From NCBI GenBank assembly GCA_020403425.1, contig JADBXR010000006.1, positions 1 to 64,000 on the forward strand: a DNA stretch of 64,000 nt. Reading direction: 5' to 3'. Below the pieces are notes generated by a model. It was not told the origin of the DNA. It saw only the letters and a program-made list of their open reading frames with translations, and searched no databases. The position numbers and the translations under genes were made by a program. This document shows, in pieces, positions 53,012 through 63,648 of the stretch (position 1 is the first letter of the stretch; each line of letters opens with the position of its first letter). Origin of the DNA: Chitinophagaceae bacterium (lineage in GTDB: Bacteria; Bacteroidota; Bacteroidia; Chitinophagales; Chitinophagaceae).

Positions 53012-54382
53012 TTATTTTATCACCTGGTCTTCTTCTTCCTTGAAGAGATCGATCAGGTTGTTCTTGAACTTGTCCCAGAACTTCCCTTTTCTTCCAGACA
53101 CATCCACAGATGCAGCAGGGGCAACGGGTTCAGTCGGAACCTCTGCCTGTTCCACCGTGAGTTTCTTAGGCACTTCCACCTTCCTGAATTTCTCGGTGAA
53201 CTCTTTGTGTCTGTGATCGAAATCGCTGTATCCTTTCAGGATCAGTCCCAAACAGGTAGAGTACATCGGTTTTTTCAGTTCTTCAATATGATTAGGCGCC
53301 AGGTGCTCATTCGGGTATCCGATACGGGCATTCAGGCCTGTGGTATATTCTGTCAACTGGATCAGGTGTTTCAGCTGCGATCCGCCACCCGTCAGGATGA
53401 TACCTCCATTCAGCATGCGGCTGTCGAGCCCCACCTGCTTCAGGTGATAGGTCACAAAATCCAGGATCTCGCTCATCCTTGCCTGGATGATAGCTGCCAG
53501 GTTCTTTACGCTGATCTCCTTAGCGGGCATGCCCTTCAGACCGGGTATCGTGATATAGGCATTGGCTTTTGCCTCATCGGCCAGGGCTGAACCGAACTGA
53601 ACCTTCATGGCTTCGGCCTGGCTCTTCAACACACCCAGACCCATACGGATATCATTGGTAATGTTCTCGCCGCCAAAAGGGATCACGGCAGTATGTTTCA
53701 GGATACCTTCATAAAATACGGCCAGGTCGCTGGTACCACCACCGATATCGAGGATGGCAACACCTGCTTCCATATCTATATCGCTCATAACAGCGCTGGC
53801 AGAAGCCAGGGGCTGGAGAACCAGGTCTTTGGTGGTCAGTCCGCTTCTTTCAACGGCGCGGTTGATGTTACGGATCGCGTTACGGTCGCCGGTGATGATA
53901 TGGAAGTTCGCTCCCACTTTCACCCCGTTGTATCCGATGGGGTCCTTGATATTCTGGATATTATCCACATGAAAATCCTGTGGGATCACATCAATGATCT
54001 GGTCGCCTGCAGGAATGAAGGTCTTGCGCTGGTTGTTGATCAGCTGTTCTATCTCAGGTCGTTTGATCTCGATATCTGCGTCCTGACGAACGATATCGCC
54101 ACGGGTCTGCAGGCTCTTGATATGGTGCCCGGCAATACCCACATATACTTCATTGATCTCCAGATCCGGGTTACTTTCATAACAATTTTCCAGGGCCTGC
54201 TGTATGGCCTTGATGGTCTGATCAATGTTCAAAACCTGGCCATGCTGCACGCCATTGCTGTTGGCGCGGCCAAAACCCAAAATCTCCAGCTTGCCATATT
54301 CATTCTTACGGCCGGCAATGGCTGCGATCTTTGTTGTACCGATGTCCAGGCCAACAATGATGGGTGATTCGTTGTGATTCAT
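53012..54382 (-). CDS. ftsA: Cell division protein FtsA
   Basis: FtsA is the actin-like protein that ties FtsZ to the membrane. The 456 residues show VGLDIGTTKIAAIAGR at the N terminus, the ATP-site segments DIGGGTSDLAVF and GGIILTGGGSQLKHL, and a C-terminal amphipathic helix FWDKFKNNLIDLF for membrane contact. A proline/alanine-rich linker (about 405-430) precedes the helix. It sits between ftsQ and ftsZ as in most bacteria. Confidence 0.97.
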   Translation of the reverse strand: MNHNESPIIVGLDIGTTKIAAIAGRKNEYGKLEILGFGRANSNGVQHGQVLNIDQTIKAIQQALENCYESNPDLEINEVYVGIAGHHIKSLQTRGDIVRQDADIEIKRPEIEQLINNQRKTFIPAGDQIIDVIPQDFHVDNIQNIKDPIGYNGVKVGANFHIITGDRNAIRNINRAVERSGLTTKDLVLQPLASASAVMSDIDMEAGVAILDIGGGTSDLAVFYEGILKHTAVIPFGGENITNDIRMGLGVLKSQAEAMKVQFGSALADEAKANAYITIPGLKGMPAKEISVKNLAAIIQARMSEILDFVTYHLKQVGLDSRMLNGGIILTGGGSQLKHLIQLTEYTTGLNARIGYPNEHLAPNHIEELKKPMYSTCLGLILKGYSDFDHRHKEFTEKFRKVEVPKKLTVEQAEVPTEPVAPAASVDVSGRKGKFWDKFKNNLIDLFKEEEDQVIK

Positions 54383-54487
54383 GTGTTGTGTTTTAGTTGT
54401 TTTTAATGGGTAGTTGTTATGTTATCGTTCGTGGCAGGTAGTGAACAGCGGCGAAAACCTTCCCCGATCCACAACCACCGGTCACGG

Positions 54488-55576
54488 TCATTGATTTCTG
54501 GTCATCACGGCTCTTGGTTTTTTATTCCTGACAGCAGGCTTTTTTTGCGCTGCTTTTTTAGTCGCGGCTTTCTTCACATTCGTTAACGATTTATTAATCA
54601 CTTTATTGTTTGTAACCGTTGCAGAATTTGCTTTTGCAACAGGTTTTAACACTGTGGTCACCAACGGCTTTTTTACCACCGTATCTTTTTTGCTAACAGG
54701 TACCGGATTGCTTACGCGACCACTATCCGCGAAACCCGGTGCCGGCTGATTCATCATTGCCTGCATCAGGGCATGCGCCCTTGCAGAATCGATACGGGCC
54801 TGGGAGCTTCCTTTACGGATGGCCACTACCTGGTTATCGTATTGTATGTCCAGCTTCTCATAGGTATTGATCCCGTTCTGCAACCAGGCTTTGTGGTAGA
54901 AAGTACCCAGTTTCCGGAACTTCCTGTCAAGATCTTCCGCTCCTCCCAGGCTTACCGTATGGTCTCCCAGCACCGGCACCAGTTCAAAACCGGCTCCTGG
55001 CGTGATATCTACCTGGGCCACCTGTGCCATCCAGAAAGAATCAGCCAGTATATACTTCCCAACCTTCACAATGTCATTCAGCAGTATGCTGTCCGGCTTG
55101 GCCAGTGAGGATTTATCCGATGGGAAGCCGGTAAAGACTGGCACCCTTGCCGACAGTTTCTCACTCAGCGGCAGGCGGAGCGCATTGCTATCGAGGTAAA
55201 AGGAGTTCCCTCCCAGCGTAAACACCCTGGCTACGGGTTGCCGTTCCTCTATCTTCACCTGTAATACCTGGTTGTTATCGATGAACATTTCGGCGTTCTT
55301 TACCCACGGATCTTTCTCTACCAGCGATTCCATCTGCCGAAGGTTCAGCGAGCCGATACGGCTGCCGGCAACCTGGCCCACCGAATGCAACATTTCCATC
55401 ACATCCTTTTCATCAATGAACATATGCCGCTCAACCCCGGTGATCTCAATGGTAATATTGGTACAGGTTTTCTGGTTTTTCTGTTGCATAGCAGCTCCCA
55501 GCAGTACCATCGTTCCGATGCCGGCCAGGATCCAGAGACCATTCAACAGTATTTTTTTCCAGTTGTACTTCCGCAT
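54488..55576 (-). CDS. ftsQ: Cell division protein FtsQ/DivIB
   Basis: FtsQ is a bitopic divisome protein. The 362 residues have one transmembrane helix (about 9-27), a POTRA-like domain (ITIEITGVERHMFIDEKDVMEMLHS) and a beta domain (EERQPVARVFTLGGNSFYLDS) ending near 260. The last 80 residues are rich in Lys, Ala, Thr and Val, which makes the protein longer than E. coli FtsQ (276). murC ends two bases upstream of its start codon, so the two are tightly coupled. Confidence 0.93.
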   Translation of the reverse strand: MRKYNWKKILLNGLWILAGIGTMVLLGAAMQQKNQKTCTNITIEITGVERHMFIDEKDVMEMLHSVGQVAGSRIGSLNLRQMESLVEKDPWVKNAEMFIDNNQVLQVKIEERQPVARVFTLGGNSFYLDSNALRLPLSEKLSARVPVFTGFPSDKSSLAKPDSILLNDIVKVGKYILADSFWMAQVAQVDITPGAGFELVPVLGDHTVSLGGAEDLDRKFRKLGTFYHKAWLQNGINTYEKLDIQYDNQVVAIRKGSSQARIDSARAHALMQAMMNQPAPGFADSGRVSNPVPVSKKDTVVKKPLVTTVLKPVAKANSATVTNNKVINKSLTNVKKAATKKAAQKKPAVRNKKPRAVMTRNQ

Positions 55577-55578
55577 GT

Positions 55579-56940
55579 TTATCCTTTCAGCAACAATTCT
55601 TTTACAGGTTGTACCATCGCGTCAATATCACCAGCTCCGGCCATCACCAACAGCCTGGGTTTATTTACAGCCACCCAACTCTTCAATTCTTCCTTATCCA
55701 GCACCTGGCGTTTGGCCACGGTCATCTTACTCATCACCAGTTCACTGCTCACACCTCGCATCGGCAGTTCACGTGCAGGGTAGATGGGCAACAGTATCAC
55801 TTCATCGGCCATATCCAGGCTCAGGGCAAATTCGTTGGCCAGGTCGTTGGTACGACTGAACAGATGTGGCTGAAATACCAGCGTCAGCTTCTCTCCGGGA
55901 AAAATGCTCTTCACACCGGTGATCAATGCGCGCAGCTCCTCAGGATGATGTGCATAATCATCGATCAGCACATGGTCCTCTGTCTTCAATGCATATTCGA
56001 ACCTTCTCCTCACACCTTTGAAATCGGCCACAGCCGCTTTGATCTTATCATCATCGATGCCCAGGTGTTTGGCAACCGTGATCGCAGCCACACAGTTTTC
56101 AATATTATGCAAGCCGCCCATGTGCAGCACCACATTCGGTATGGTCCAGTTCTGACTGACCACATCAAATACATAACTGCCATTCAGCACTTTACGATTG
56201 GCTGCATATACATCGGCCCGGGTATCTTCAAAACTGTAGGTATACAGATTGGCAGCGGTCAGCTCCTCGCCACGTTCCAGGTCGTATTTGGCGATCAGGC
56301 AACCTCCGGGCTTCAGTTTCTGAGAGAACTGGATGAATGCATTCACTACTTCCTCCGGTGTGCCATAAATATCCAGATGATCAGGATCCATGGCCGTGAT
56401 CACCGCCACATCGGGAACCAGTTTTAAAAAACTCCGGTCATATTCGTCGGCTTCCACCACCACCACATTCTTTTCGCTGCTCCAGAAATTCGTATGGTAA
56501 TTAGCCGCAATGCCTCCTAAAAACGCATTACACCCATAACCGGTGTGGCGAAGCAGGTGCGCTGTCATGGAAGTAACGGTGGTCTTTCCATGGGTTCCTC
56601 CCACGCAGATATTGAAAGAGCCTTCCGTGATCCACTGCAACACATCACTCCTTTTCACCACGGTATACCCATTCTCCCGGTAAAACACCAGTTCAGCATG
56701 CTGTGCCGGAATAGCAGGTGTATAGACGACCGCATCCACATCTTTGGGAACCAGGTCCACACGCTCCTCGTAATGAATAGTGATACCAGATGCTTCCAAC
56801 TCTCGTGTTAGCGGCGTTGATGTCCTGTCATAACCACTCACAGCAACTCCCTTGGCCTTGAAATAACGGGCCAGGGCACTCATGCCAATTCCACCGATAC
56901 CGATGAAATAGATCTTTCGTATGTCGTTCAATTTGCTCAC
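55579..56940 (-). CDS. murC: UDP-N-acetylmuramate-L-alanine ligase (MurC)
   Basis: MurC adds L-Ala to UDP-MurNAc. The 453 residues carry the ATP motif GGTHGKTTVTSM, the N-terminal YFIGIGGIGMSALARYF and the DDYAHHPEELRALI segment of the C-terminal domain. It starts with GTG (56940-56938), which overlaps the murG stop as GTGA. Order and overlaps with murG and ftsQ show one mRNA. Confidence 0.97.
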   Translation of the reverse strand: MSKLNDIRKIYFIGIGGIGMSALARYFKAKGVAVSGYDRTSTPLTRELEASGITIHYEERVDLVPKDVDAVVYTPAIPAQHAELVFYRENGYTVVKRSDVLQWITEGSFNICVGGTHGKTTVTSMTAHLLRHTGYGCNAFLGGIAANYHTNFWSSEKNVVVVEADEYDRSFLKLVPDVAVITAMDPDHLDIYGTPEEVVNAFIQFSQKLKPGGCLIAKYDLERGEELTAANLYTYSFEDTRADVYAANRKVLNGSYVFDVVSQNWTIPNVVLHMGGLHNIENCVAAITVAKHLGIDDDKIKAAVADFKGVRRRFEYALKTEDHVLIDDYAHHPEELRALITGVKSIFPGEKLTLVFQPHLFSRTNDLANEFALSLDMADEVILLPIYPARELPMRGVSSELVMSKMTVAKRQVLDKEELKSWVAVNKPRLLVMAGAGDIDAMVQPVKELLLKG

Positions 56941-58079
56941 CTGATATGTTTCAATATTTCTTTGGCAATCACTTCGTCCGCATTGTTTACCGCCAAGGCT
57001 TTACAATTGGTATGTAACTGTTGCTGCAAGGTCTCATCCTTTGCCAATGCGATCACCGTTGCTATCAGTTTCGTTTTGGCTTCCTTATCGCTCACTATCA
57101 ATGCAGCCTCTCGATTCACAAGGTTCATGGCATTGGAGGTCTGGTGATCCTCTGCAGCCAGTGGGAACGGAACAAACACCGTTGGTTTGCCCACCACACA
57201 GATCTCCGTTACCGACATGGCCCCCGCTCTGCTGATGACCACATCGGCAGCTGCATAGGCCATTTCCATTTCTTTGATGAAATCATTCACCCACACATTT
57301 TTTCTCCCGCCCCCCTTCATCATATATTCAGAAGCGGTGGTTTTCCCGGTCTGCCAGATCAACTGCAGATCATTCTGCGCAAACTCGTCCAGATGCAGGG
57401 CCAATGACTCATTGATACTGCGTGCCCCAAGACTTCCACCAATAGCGAGAACGGTTTTTTTATTGGGATCCAGGTCGAAGAACCGAAGCGCCTCCGCGTG
57501 GTCGATCTTTGACTCAACAATGGTCTTCCGCACAGGATTACCCACCACGAAAAGTTTTTCTTTGGGGAAGAACCTCTCCATACCATCCGTTGCCACAAAC
57601 ACGGCCGTGGCCTTTTTACCCAGCAGGATATTGCTCTTGCCCGCAAATGAGTTGCTCTCGTGGATGAATGTGGGGATCCTTTTTGACTGGGCATACCGCA
57701 ATACCGGGAACGAAGAATATCCTCCCACACCAATGACCGCATCGGGGCGGAACTTATCTATGATCAGCCTTACCTGTAAAAAACTTTTTACCAGTTTGAT
57801 CGGAAGACTGAGGTTCCTCCATAAGGATTGCCTGTCAAGTCCTGCAATATCCAGTCCTTTGATCGGATAACCGGCCTGCGGAACTTTCTCCATCTCCATC
57901 TTACCATTGGCCCCCACAAACAGTATCTCGATAGCGTTATCCGCCTGCTTCAAAGCGTTGGCGATCGCGATCGCCGGGAAGATATGTCCACCCGTTCCTC
58001 CTCCGGCAATGATCACACGGATCGGCTTCTGCCCTGCGGCAGCATCTGAATGCATCATGGTATGTGTATGCCCGTTCAT
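56937..58079 (-). CDS. murG: UDP-GlcNAc transferase MurG
   Basis: MurG adds GlcNAc to lipid I, giving lipid II on the inner face of the membrane. The 380 residues show GGTGGHIFPAIAIANAL near the N terminus, GVGGYSSFPVLRYA, the GGSLGARSINES region and the C-terminal UDP-binding EICVVGKPTVFVPFPLAAEDHQ. Start and stop overlap ftsW and murC by 4 bp each. Confidence 0.97.
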   Translation of the reverse strand: MNGHTHTMMHSDAAAGQKPIRVIIAGGGTGGHIFPAIAIANALKQADNAIEILFVGANGKMEMEKVPQAGYPIKGLDIAGLDRQSLWRNLSLPIKLVKSFLQVRLIIDKFRPDAVIGVGGYSSFPVLRYAQSKRIPTFIHESNSFAGKSNILLGKKATAVFVATDGMERFFPKEKLFVVGNPVRKTIVESKIDHAEALRFFDLDPNKKTVLAIGGSLGARSINESLALHLDEFAQNDLQLIWQTGKTTASEYMMKGGGRKNVWVNDFIKEMEMAYAAADVVISRAGAMSVTEICVVGKPTVFVPFPLAAEDHQTSNAMNLVNREAALIVSDKEAKTKLIATVIALAKDETLQQQLHTNCKALAVNNADEVIAKEILKHIR

Positions 58080-59389
58080 GATTTCTGTTCAACTGGTTTA
58101 ACGGGTTCTTCAGGCACTGGCTGTGTTACGGCAACCGGCTCTACCTTTCCTTCCATCTGTTCCACATTTCTTGCCACACTCAATATAATTCCTATAGCAC
58201 CACAGGTAAACAGGAAGGAGCTACCTCCCATACTTACCAGGGGAAGCGTTACTCCTGTAACCGGCACCAGGTTCACATTCACCGCCATATTCGCAACTGC
58301 CTGTATCACCAGTGTAAAACTCAATCCCAATGCAAGAAATGCGCCAAACGCATAAGGGCACCTGCGGAATATCCGGATACAACGGAACAGAAAAACGAGG
58401 TAGATGAATATCATGAACGCACCACCCAACAAGCCATACTCTTCTATGATGATGGAATAAATAAAGTCGTTATATGCCTGTGGCAGAAAGTTCCGCTGAC
58501 GACTGTTTCCAGGACCCAATCCCACCAGCACACTACCGTTAGCAATAGCGATCTTGGCCTGCTGCACCTGGTATGGGGTCTCATTGTCTTTGGCGTACAT
58601 GAAATCCTGCACCCGGCGCACCCAGGTACCGATACGACCGAAGGATTTGGCCTTTTCGGCAATACCTGCTTTTTTGGTCTCATCGCTCTGTTTGCCATCG
58701 TATGTGAACACCGCCACCGTGATGATGAGTGCCACGGGTATCAGCGCAACGCCAATGGTCATCAGAATATGTTTGATACTGACCCGGCCAATGAACATCA
58801 GCAATAGCGCAGTGGCACCGGTCAATAAGGCATTCGACAGGTTGGCCGGCATGATCAACGCACAGATGATCAGCACCGGTGTAACAACAGGAAGAAATCC
58901 CTTCTTAAAATCTTTGATCATTTCCTGTTTCTTACTCAGCAAACGGGAAATGTACATGAACAATGCCAGCTTGGCTAGGTCGCTTGTCTGGATGGTCATG
59001 TTGATGATGGGTAACTTGATCCAGCGGCTGCCATCGTTGATCTTGGCGCCAAAGAACAAGGTATATAATAATAGAGGTATCGAGATGAGGAACATGATCG
59101 TAGCCACTCTCGAGAAGATGGTATAGTTGATGCGGTGCAGGAAATAGATCACTAGTAACCCCACCAGTGAAAAAGAGACCTGCTTAAACAGGTATACATT
59201 GGTATTACCCTTATACATCTTATAGGCCAGCGAACCCGTTGCACTGTATACCACCAGGATGGAGATCAGCGATAACAATACCACGATACCCCAGATATAT
59301 TTATCACCACGGGTACGGTTCACCAGCTGCCCGCGCATTCCACCAATGCTGGGTATCTGTGAAAACAAGGTATCTCTGATCTCTGACAT
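58076..59389 (-). CDS. ftsW: SEDS glycosyltransferase FtsW
   Basis: FtsW polymerises lipid II at the septum together with FtsI. The 437 residues form about ten helices of the SEDS family (IYFLHRINYTIFSRVATIMF, YVFLFRC region, and the conserved NLVPVTGVTLPLVSMGGSSF near the end). The last 30 residues are a proline- and glutamate-rich tail. It overlaps murG by 4 bp. The murD gene lies 66 bases upstream. Confidence 0.95.
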   Translation of the reverse strand: MSEIRDTLFSQIPSIGGMRGQLVNRTRGDKYIWGIVVLLSLISILVVYSATGSLAYKMYKGNTNVYLFKQVSFSLVGLLVIYFLHRINYTIFSRVATIMFLISIPLLLYTLFFGAKINDGSRWIKLPIINMTIQTSDLAKLALFMYISRLLSKKQEMIKDFKKGFLPVVTPVLIICALIMPANLSNALLTGATALLLMFIGRVSIKHILMTIGVALIPVALIITVAVFTYDGKQSDETKKAGIAEKAKSFGRIGTWVRRVQDFMYAKDNETPYQVQQAKIAIANGSVLVGLGPGNSRQRNFLPQAYNDFIYSIIIEEYGLLGGAFMIFIYLVFLFRCIRIFRRCPYAFGAFLALGLSFTLVIQAVANMAVNVNLVPVTGVTLPLVSMGGSSFLFTCGAIGIILSVARNVEQMEGKVEPVAVTQPVPEEPVKPVEQKS

Positions 59390-59455
59390 TTCGGTTTGAA
59401 TTACGTGGCGTGATACTCAAAACAGGGTTCTGGCCTCATACCACAGACATGCCTA

Positions 59456-60796
59456 TTACAATTCTTTTACTGCATCTTTAAACTGACGGCCCCTATCCTC
59501 ATAATTTTTAAAGAGGTCAAAACTGGCACAAGCCGGGCTTAACAGAACCACATCACCTTTGGCTGATAATTTAAAGGAAGCATTTACCGCCTTCTTGGCT
59601 GAATCGGTCTCAACGATCGTTGGCACAATATCTTTGAAGGCCTCTATGATCTTCTTATTGTCCACTCCCATACATACTATTGCCTTCACCTTCTCCTTTA
59701 CGAGATCGGCGATAAGGCTGTAGTCATTCCCCTTATCGGTACCACCCAATACCAATATGGTCGGCTTATTCATACTCTCCAGGGCAAACCAGGTACTGTT
59801 CACGTTGGTTGCCTTACTGTCGTTAATAAATTCAACACCCCGTACCATGGCCACAAACTCCATACGATGCTCGAGGCTGTGAAAGTTCTTTACTGCCTCA
59901 CGGATCTTCTCTTTGCGGATGCCGAGCGTAGCGGCTGCGATTCCTGCTGCCATAGTGTTGTAGTTATTGTGTTTACCTTTCAGAGCAAAGTCATAGATAC
60001 TCATGCTTACTCTTTCTTCCTGGATTCTCAGCATCATCTGGTCACCCTTGATGTAGCCGCCTTTTTTTACTTCTTGTTTCATAGAGAATGGTAATGGGTT
60101 AGTATGAATGGTTAGTAATGGGATTTTTTGCATGATCACTTCATCATCCAGACAATAGATGAAATAATCTTTTTCTGTTTGGTTGCTGATGATCCTGAAC
60201 TTACTGTTGACGTAATTCTCGAACTTGTACTCGTACCTGTCGAGGTGATCTTCGGTAATGTTCAGCAACACTGCGATGTCTGCCCGGAATTCCTTGATAT
60301 CGTCCAACTGAAAAGAGCTTACTTCCACCACGTAGAGCTTTTTAGGATCGAGTGCCACCTGTTTGGCAAACGAGATACCGATATTTCCCACCATGGCACA
60401 ATCCAACCCCGCAGTCCGGCAGATATGGTAGGTAAGCGCCGTAGTGGTGCTTTTCCCATTACTACCCGTGATGGCAACAATTTTGCTATCACCCTTGAAG
60501 CGGTAGGCCAGCTCTATCTCACTGATCACCGGTATACCTTTGGCCCTGACCTGTTTCACCATCTCATTCTTCTCAGGGATACCCGGACTCTTCATCACTT
60601 CATCTGCCGACAGGATCTTTTCAGCTGTATGCTGTCCTTCTTCAAATGCAATTCCGTTATCAAAGAGCTCTTGTTTGTAGGATGTTTTCAGCTGGCCACC
60701 ATCACTCAGGAATACATCGTACCCTTGTTTCTTCCCCAGGATAGCTGCACCGATGCCGCTTTCTCCTCCGCCCAGTATCACCAGTTTATGCGCCAT
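59456..60796 (-). CDS. murD: UDP-MurNAc-L-alanine-D-glutamate ligase (MurD)
   Basis: MurD adds D-Glu. The 446 residues have the N-terminal Rossmann motif VILGGGESGIGAAILGKKQG, the ATP motif ITGSNGKSTTTALTYHI and the C-terminal VLLSPACASFDLFKNYEDRGRQF. Length is normal. It follows mraY with a 3-base gap and precedes ftsW on the same mRNA. Confidence 0.96.
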   Translation of the reverse strand: MAHKLVILGGGESGIGAAILGKKQGYDVFLSDGGQLKTSYKQELFDNGIAFEEGQHTAEKILSADEVMKSPGIPEKNEMVKQVRAKGIPVISEIELAYRFKGDSKIVAITGSNGKSTTTALTYHICRTAGLDCAMVGNIGISFAKQVALDPKKLYVVEVSSFQLDDIKEFRADIAVLLNITEDHLDRYEYKFENYVNSKFRIISNQTEKDYFIYCLDDEVIMQKIPLLTIHTNPLPFSMKQEVKKGGYIKGDQMMLRIQEERVSMSIYDFALKGKHNNYNTMAAGIAAATLGIRKEKIREAVKNFHSLEHRMEFVAMVRGVEFINDSKATNVNSTWFALESMNKPTILVLGGTDKGNDYSLIADLVKEKVKAIVCMGVDNKKIIEAFKDIVPTIVETDSAKKAVNASFKLSAKGDVVLLSPACASFDLFKNYEDRGRQFKDAVKEL

Positions 60797-60799
60797 CTT

Positions 60800-62110
60800 T
60801 TATCTCATTTTCAGTGTTACAATGGACAGTACCACACAGATGATGGTAATGATCCAGAACCGCACTGCTATTTTACTTTCGTGAAATCCCTTTTTCTGGT
60901 AGTGATGATGCAGGGGGCTCATCAGGAACACCCTTTTTCCTTCACCATATTTTTTCTTGGTATACTTGAAATAGCTCACCTGGATGATCACACTCAGGTT
61001 CTCTATCAGGAACACACCGCAGAAAATAGGGATCAATAATTCTTTACGAACAATGATGGCAAGGGAAGCGATGATACCACCCAAAGCCAGGCTACCCGTA
61101 TCGCCCATGAATACCTGGGCCGGAAAGGCATTGTACCAAAGGAAACCGATGCAGGCTCCCACAAATGCGCCCACAAAAATGGACAGCTCACCCAGGTTAG
61201 GGATATACATCACATCAAAGTAATCGGCAAAAATGTAGTTACCGCTCACATATACGAACACTCCGATACCCGCACCAATGATCGCACTTACACCAGCGGC
61301 CAGTCCATCCAGCCCATCCGTCAAATTGGCCCCGTTCGATACGGCCGTTACGATAAAGGTTACGATCAGGATATACACCACCCAGGTATACTTCTCTGCG
61401 CCCGGACCGATCCAGCTGATCAGTTTGCTATAGTTGAACTGGTGGTTCTTCACAAAGGGGATCGTTGTAATGGGGGTTTTCACTTTCACGAACTTCTTTT
61501 CAATGCCATTCAGTTTTCTTACGACGATATTGGAATCCTTTGCCAGGCGCTCCCCTTGCTGCAGTTGTGCCTGCGGACTGGTGATGACTTCCCGCTCAAC
61601 GGTCACGGCATTACTGAAATAGAGGGTCAAACCAATGATGACACCAAGACCAATCTGCCCGATGATCTTTGAGATACCGGCCAATCCATCACTATCTTTC
61701 TTTTTATATGCTTCACCTCTTTCCTGGGCAGCTTTCCTGGCCCTGATCTTGAAGAGATCATCCAGGAATCCGATCACACCCAGCCATACGGTGCAGAGTA
61801 TCATCAGGCGTATGTATACTTTATCCAGGTTGGCAAACAGCAATGTGGGTATCAGGATACTCAGCAGGATGATGATACCACCCATGGTAGGTGTACCCTT
61901 CTTCTGCGCCTGCCCTTCCAGCCCCAGATCGCGGACGCTTTCGCCGATTTGTTTTCTTTTCAGCAGCAGGATGATGCGTTTACCATACACTGTTGCCAGC
62001 AGCAGTGATAAAATCACGGCCATCGCTATACGGAATGTGAGGAACTGAAACATGCCCGTACCCGGAAGGTGAAACTCTTTGTTAAGCCAGCTGAATAAGT
62101 AGTATAGCAT
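60800..62110 (-). CDS. mraY: Phospho-MurNAc-pentapeptide transferase (MraY)
   Basis: MraY moves phospho-MurNAc-pentapeptide to undecaprenyl phosphate, making lipid I. The 436 residues carry the catalytic aspartates (GFLDDLFK, 114-121), [13 protein letters not shown] (near 259-271) and [12 protein letters not shown]. Compared with E. coli (360 residues) there is an insertion of about 55 residues (168-225), a charged segment between helices that would lie outside or on the membrane surface. The start is the ATG at 62110, 61 bases after murE. Confidence 0.95.
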   Translation of the reverse strand: MLYYLFSWLNKEFHLPGTGMFQFLTFRIAMAVILSLLLATVYGKRIILLLKRKQIGESVRDLGLEGQAQKKGTPTMGGIIILLSILIPTLLFANLDKVYIRLMILCTVWLGVIGFLDDLFKIRARKAAQERGEAYKKKDSDGLAGISKIIGQIGLGVIIGLTLYFSNAVTVEREVITSPQAQLQQGERLAKDSNIVVRKLNGIEKKFVKVKTPITTIPFVKNHQFNYSKLISWIGPGAEKYTWVVYILIVTFIVTAVSNGANLTDGLDGLAAGVSAIIGAGIGVFVYVSGNYIFADYFDVMYIPNLGELSIFVGAFVGACIGFLWYNAFPAQVFMGDTGSLALGGIIASLAIIVRKELLIPIFCGVFLIENLSVIIQVSYFKYTKKKYGEGKRVFLMSPLHHHYQKKGFHESKIAVRFWIITIICVVLSIVTLKMR

Positions 62111-62171
62111 AATTAAAGTTGTTAGTGTTAGCTGTGACGGCCTGCTTATGTACCGCCAGCTGTCATCGATT

Positions 62172-63638
62172 TCACTTTCCTAATAATTCAAACATTTCTT
62201 TTAAAATCTCTTTGTCATCAAAGGGATGTTTCACCCCGTTGATATCCTGGTATTTCTCGTGCCCCTTTCCTGCCACCAGAATGATATCATCTTTGTTGGC
62301 AAAACTCACCGCTGTTTTAATGGCTTCTTTCCTGTCTGTGATCGAGATATATTTTCTTTTGGCAGAACTGCTCAATCCTGTTTCCATGTCGCGCAGTATC
62401 TGGGCCGGATCTTCTGTCCGGGGATTATCGCTGGTCAGTATCACCCTGTCACTCAGATCACAGGCCGTTTGGGCCATGATGGGGCGTTTTGTCTTGTCCC
62501 TGTCACCTCCACATCCCACGACCGTAATGATCTGCTCATGCCCTTTCCGTAATTTTTTGATGGTCATCAGCACATTCTCCAGTGCATCCGGTGTATGTGC
62601 ATAATCCACGATACCGATGATCAACCCACTGCTGATGCTGTAATCGAACCTTCCCTCCGCCCCACTGAGCAGGCTGAGCGCCGTTAACACCTGCTCACTC
62701 TCTTCACCCAGGCAAACAGCTGCGCCGTAAACCGCCAGCAGGTTATAAGCATTGAATTCCCCGATCAGCCGAAAATGCACTTCCTTATCATTTACCAGCA
62801 TTACCAGACCGGTCAACGCGTTCTCTAGTATCTTTCCTTTGAAGGCCGCCACTGTTTTCAGACTGTACAGGTATTTTTTGGCATGTGTATTCTGCAGCAT
62901 CACTTCACCTCTCTTATCATCAGCATTCGAGATCGCAAAAGCACTGGAAGGAAGATGATCGAAGAAACTTTTCTTCACACGGATATACTCATCGAAGGTC
63001 TTGTGATAATCCAAATGGTCATGGGTGATGTTGCTAAACAGCGCCCCTGTGAACTGTAAACCTGTAATGCGGTGCTGGTGTATGGCATGACTGCTGCATT
63101 CCATGAACACATGGGTGCAACCCTCATCCAGCATCTGTTTCAACAATGCATTCAAACTGACCGCATCCGGTGTGGTATGGGTGGCCGGAATGATGCTTTC
63201 CCCTATCTGATTCTGCACAGTGCTCACCAATCCGCAACGGTAACCCAGCTTGGTAAACAACTTAAACAGAACCGTTGCGATCGTGGTTTTACCATTGGTG
63301 CCGGTAACACCCACCAATTTTATTTTGGTGGAGGGTTCTCCATAGAACTGATGCGCCATATACGCAACCGCTTCACTGGTATTATTCACCTGCAGGTAGG
63401 TAACACCTTCTGCGGTCAAAGCAGGTATTTCCTCACAAACAATCGCTACAGCACCAAGCGATATAGCTTTATCAATGAACTGATGCCCATCAGACTGCAC
63501 ACCGCGGATCGCCACAAACACATTACCGGGAAGTACTTTCCGCGAATCGATCTGTATGCCGTTCACGTCAATACCCGTAGTACCCTGAACCTGCTTCAGG
63601 TGCACCTTGTATAATATGTCTTTGAGTATTGCCATCAT
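62172..63638 (-). CDS. murE: UDP-MurNAc-tripeptide synthetase (MurE)
   Basis: MurE adds the third residue of the stem peptide. The 488 residues have the ATP motif [16 protein letters not shown] and DNPRTEDP, the motif specific for meso-diaminopimelate-adding enzymes, so the wall is of the DAP type. The N-terminal segment to about 100 is typical. It follows the ftsI end by 10 bases. The ATG is read at 63636-63638; a second ATG lies one codon in. Confidence 0.96.
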   Translation of the reverse strand: MMAILKDILYKVHLKQVQGTTGIDVNGIQIDSRKVLPGNVFVAIRGVQSDGHQFIDKAISLGAVAIVCEEIPALTAEGVTYLQVNNTSEAVAYMAHQFYGEPSTKIKLVGVTGTNGKTTIATVLFKLFTKLGYRCGLVSTVQNQIGESIIPATHTTPDAVSLNALLKQMLDEGCTHVFMECSSHAIHQHRITGLQFTGALFSNITHDHLDYHKTFDEYIRVKKSFFDHLPSSAFAISNADDKRGEVMLQNTHAKKYLYSLKTVAAFKGKILENALTGLVMLVNDKEVHFRLIGEFNAYNLLAVYGAAVCLGEESEQVLTALSLLSGAEGRFDYSISSGLIIGIVDYAHTPDALENVLMTIKKLRKGHEQIITVVGCGGDRDKTKRPIMAQTACDLSDRVILTSDNPRTEDPAQILRDMETGLSSSAKRKYISITDRKEAIKTAVSFANKDDIILVAGKGHEKYQDINGVKHPFDDKEILKEMFELLGK

Positions 63639-63648
63639 TTTATCATTA

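Noticed and set aside
53693..54367. Plus-strand open frame of 224 codons inside ftsA
   Set aside because: Antisense shadow of ftsA.
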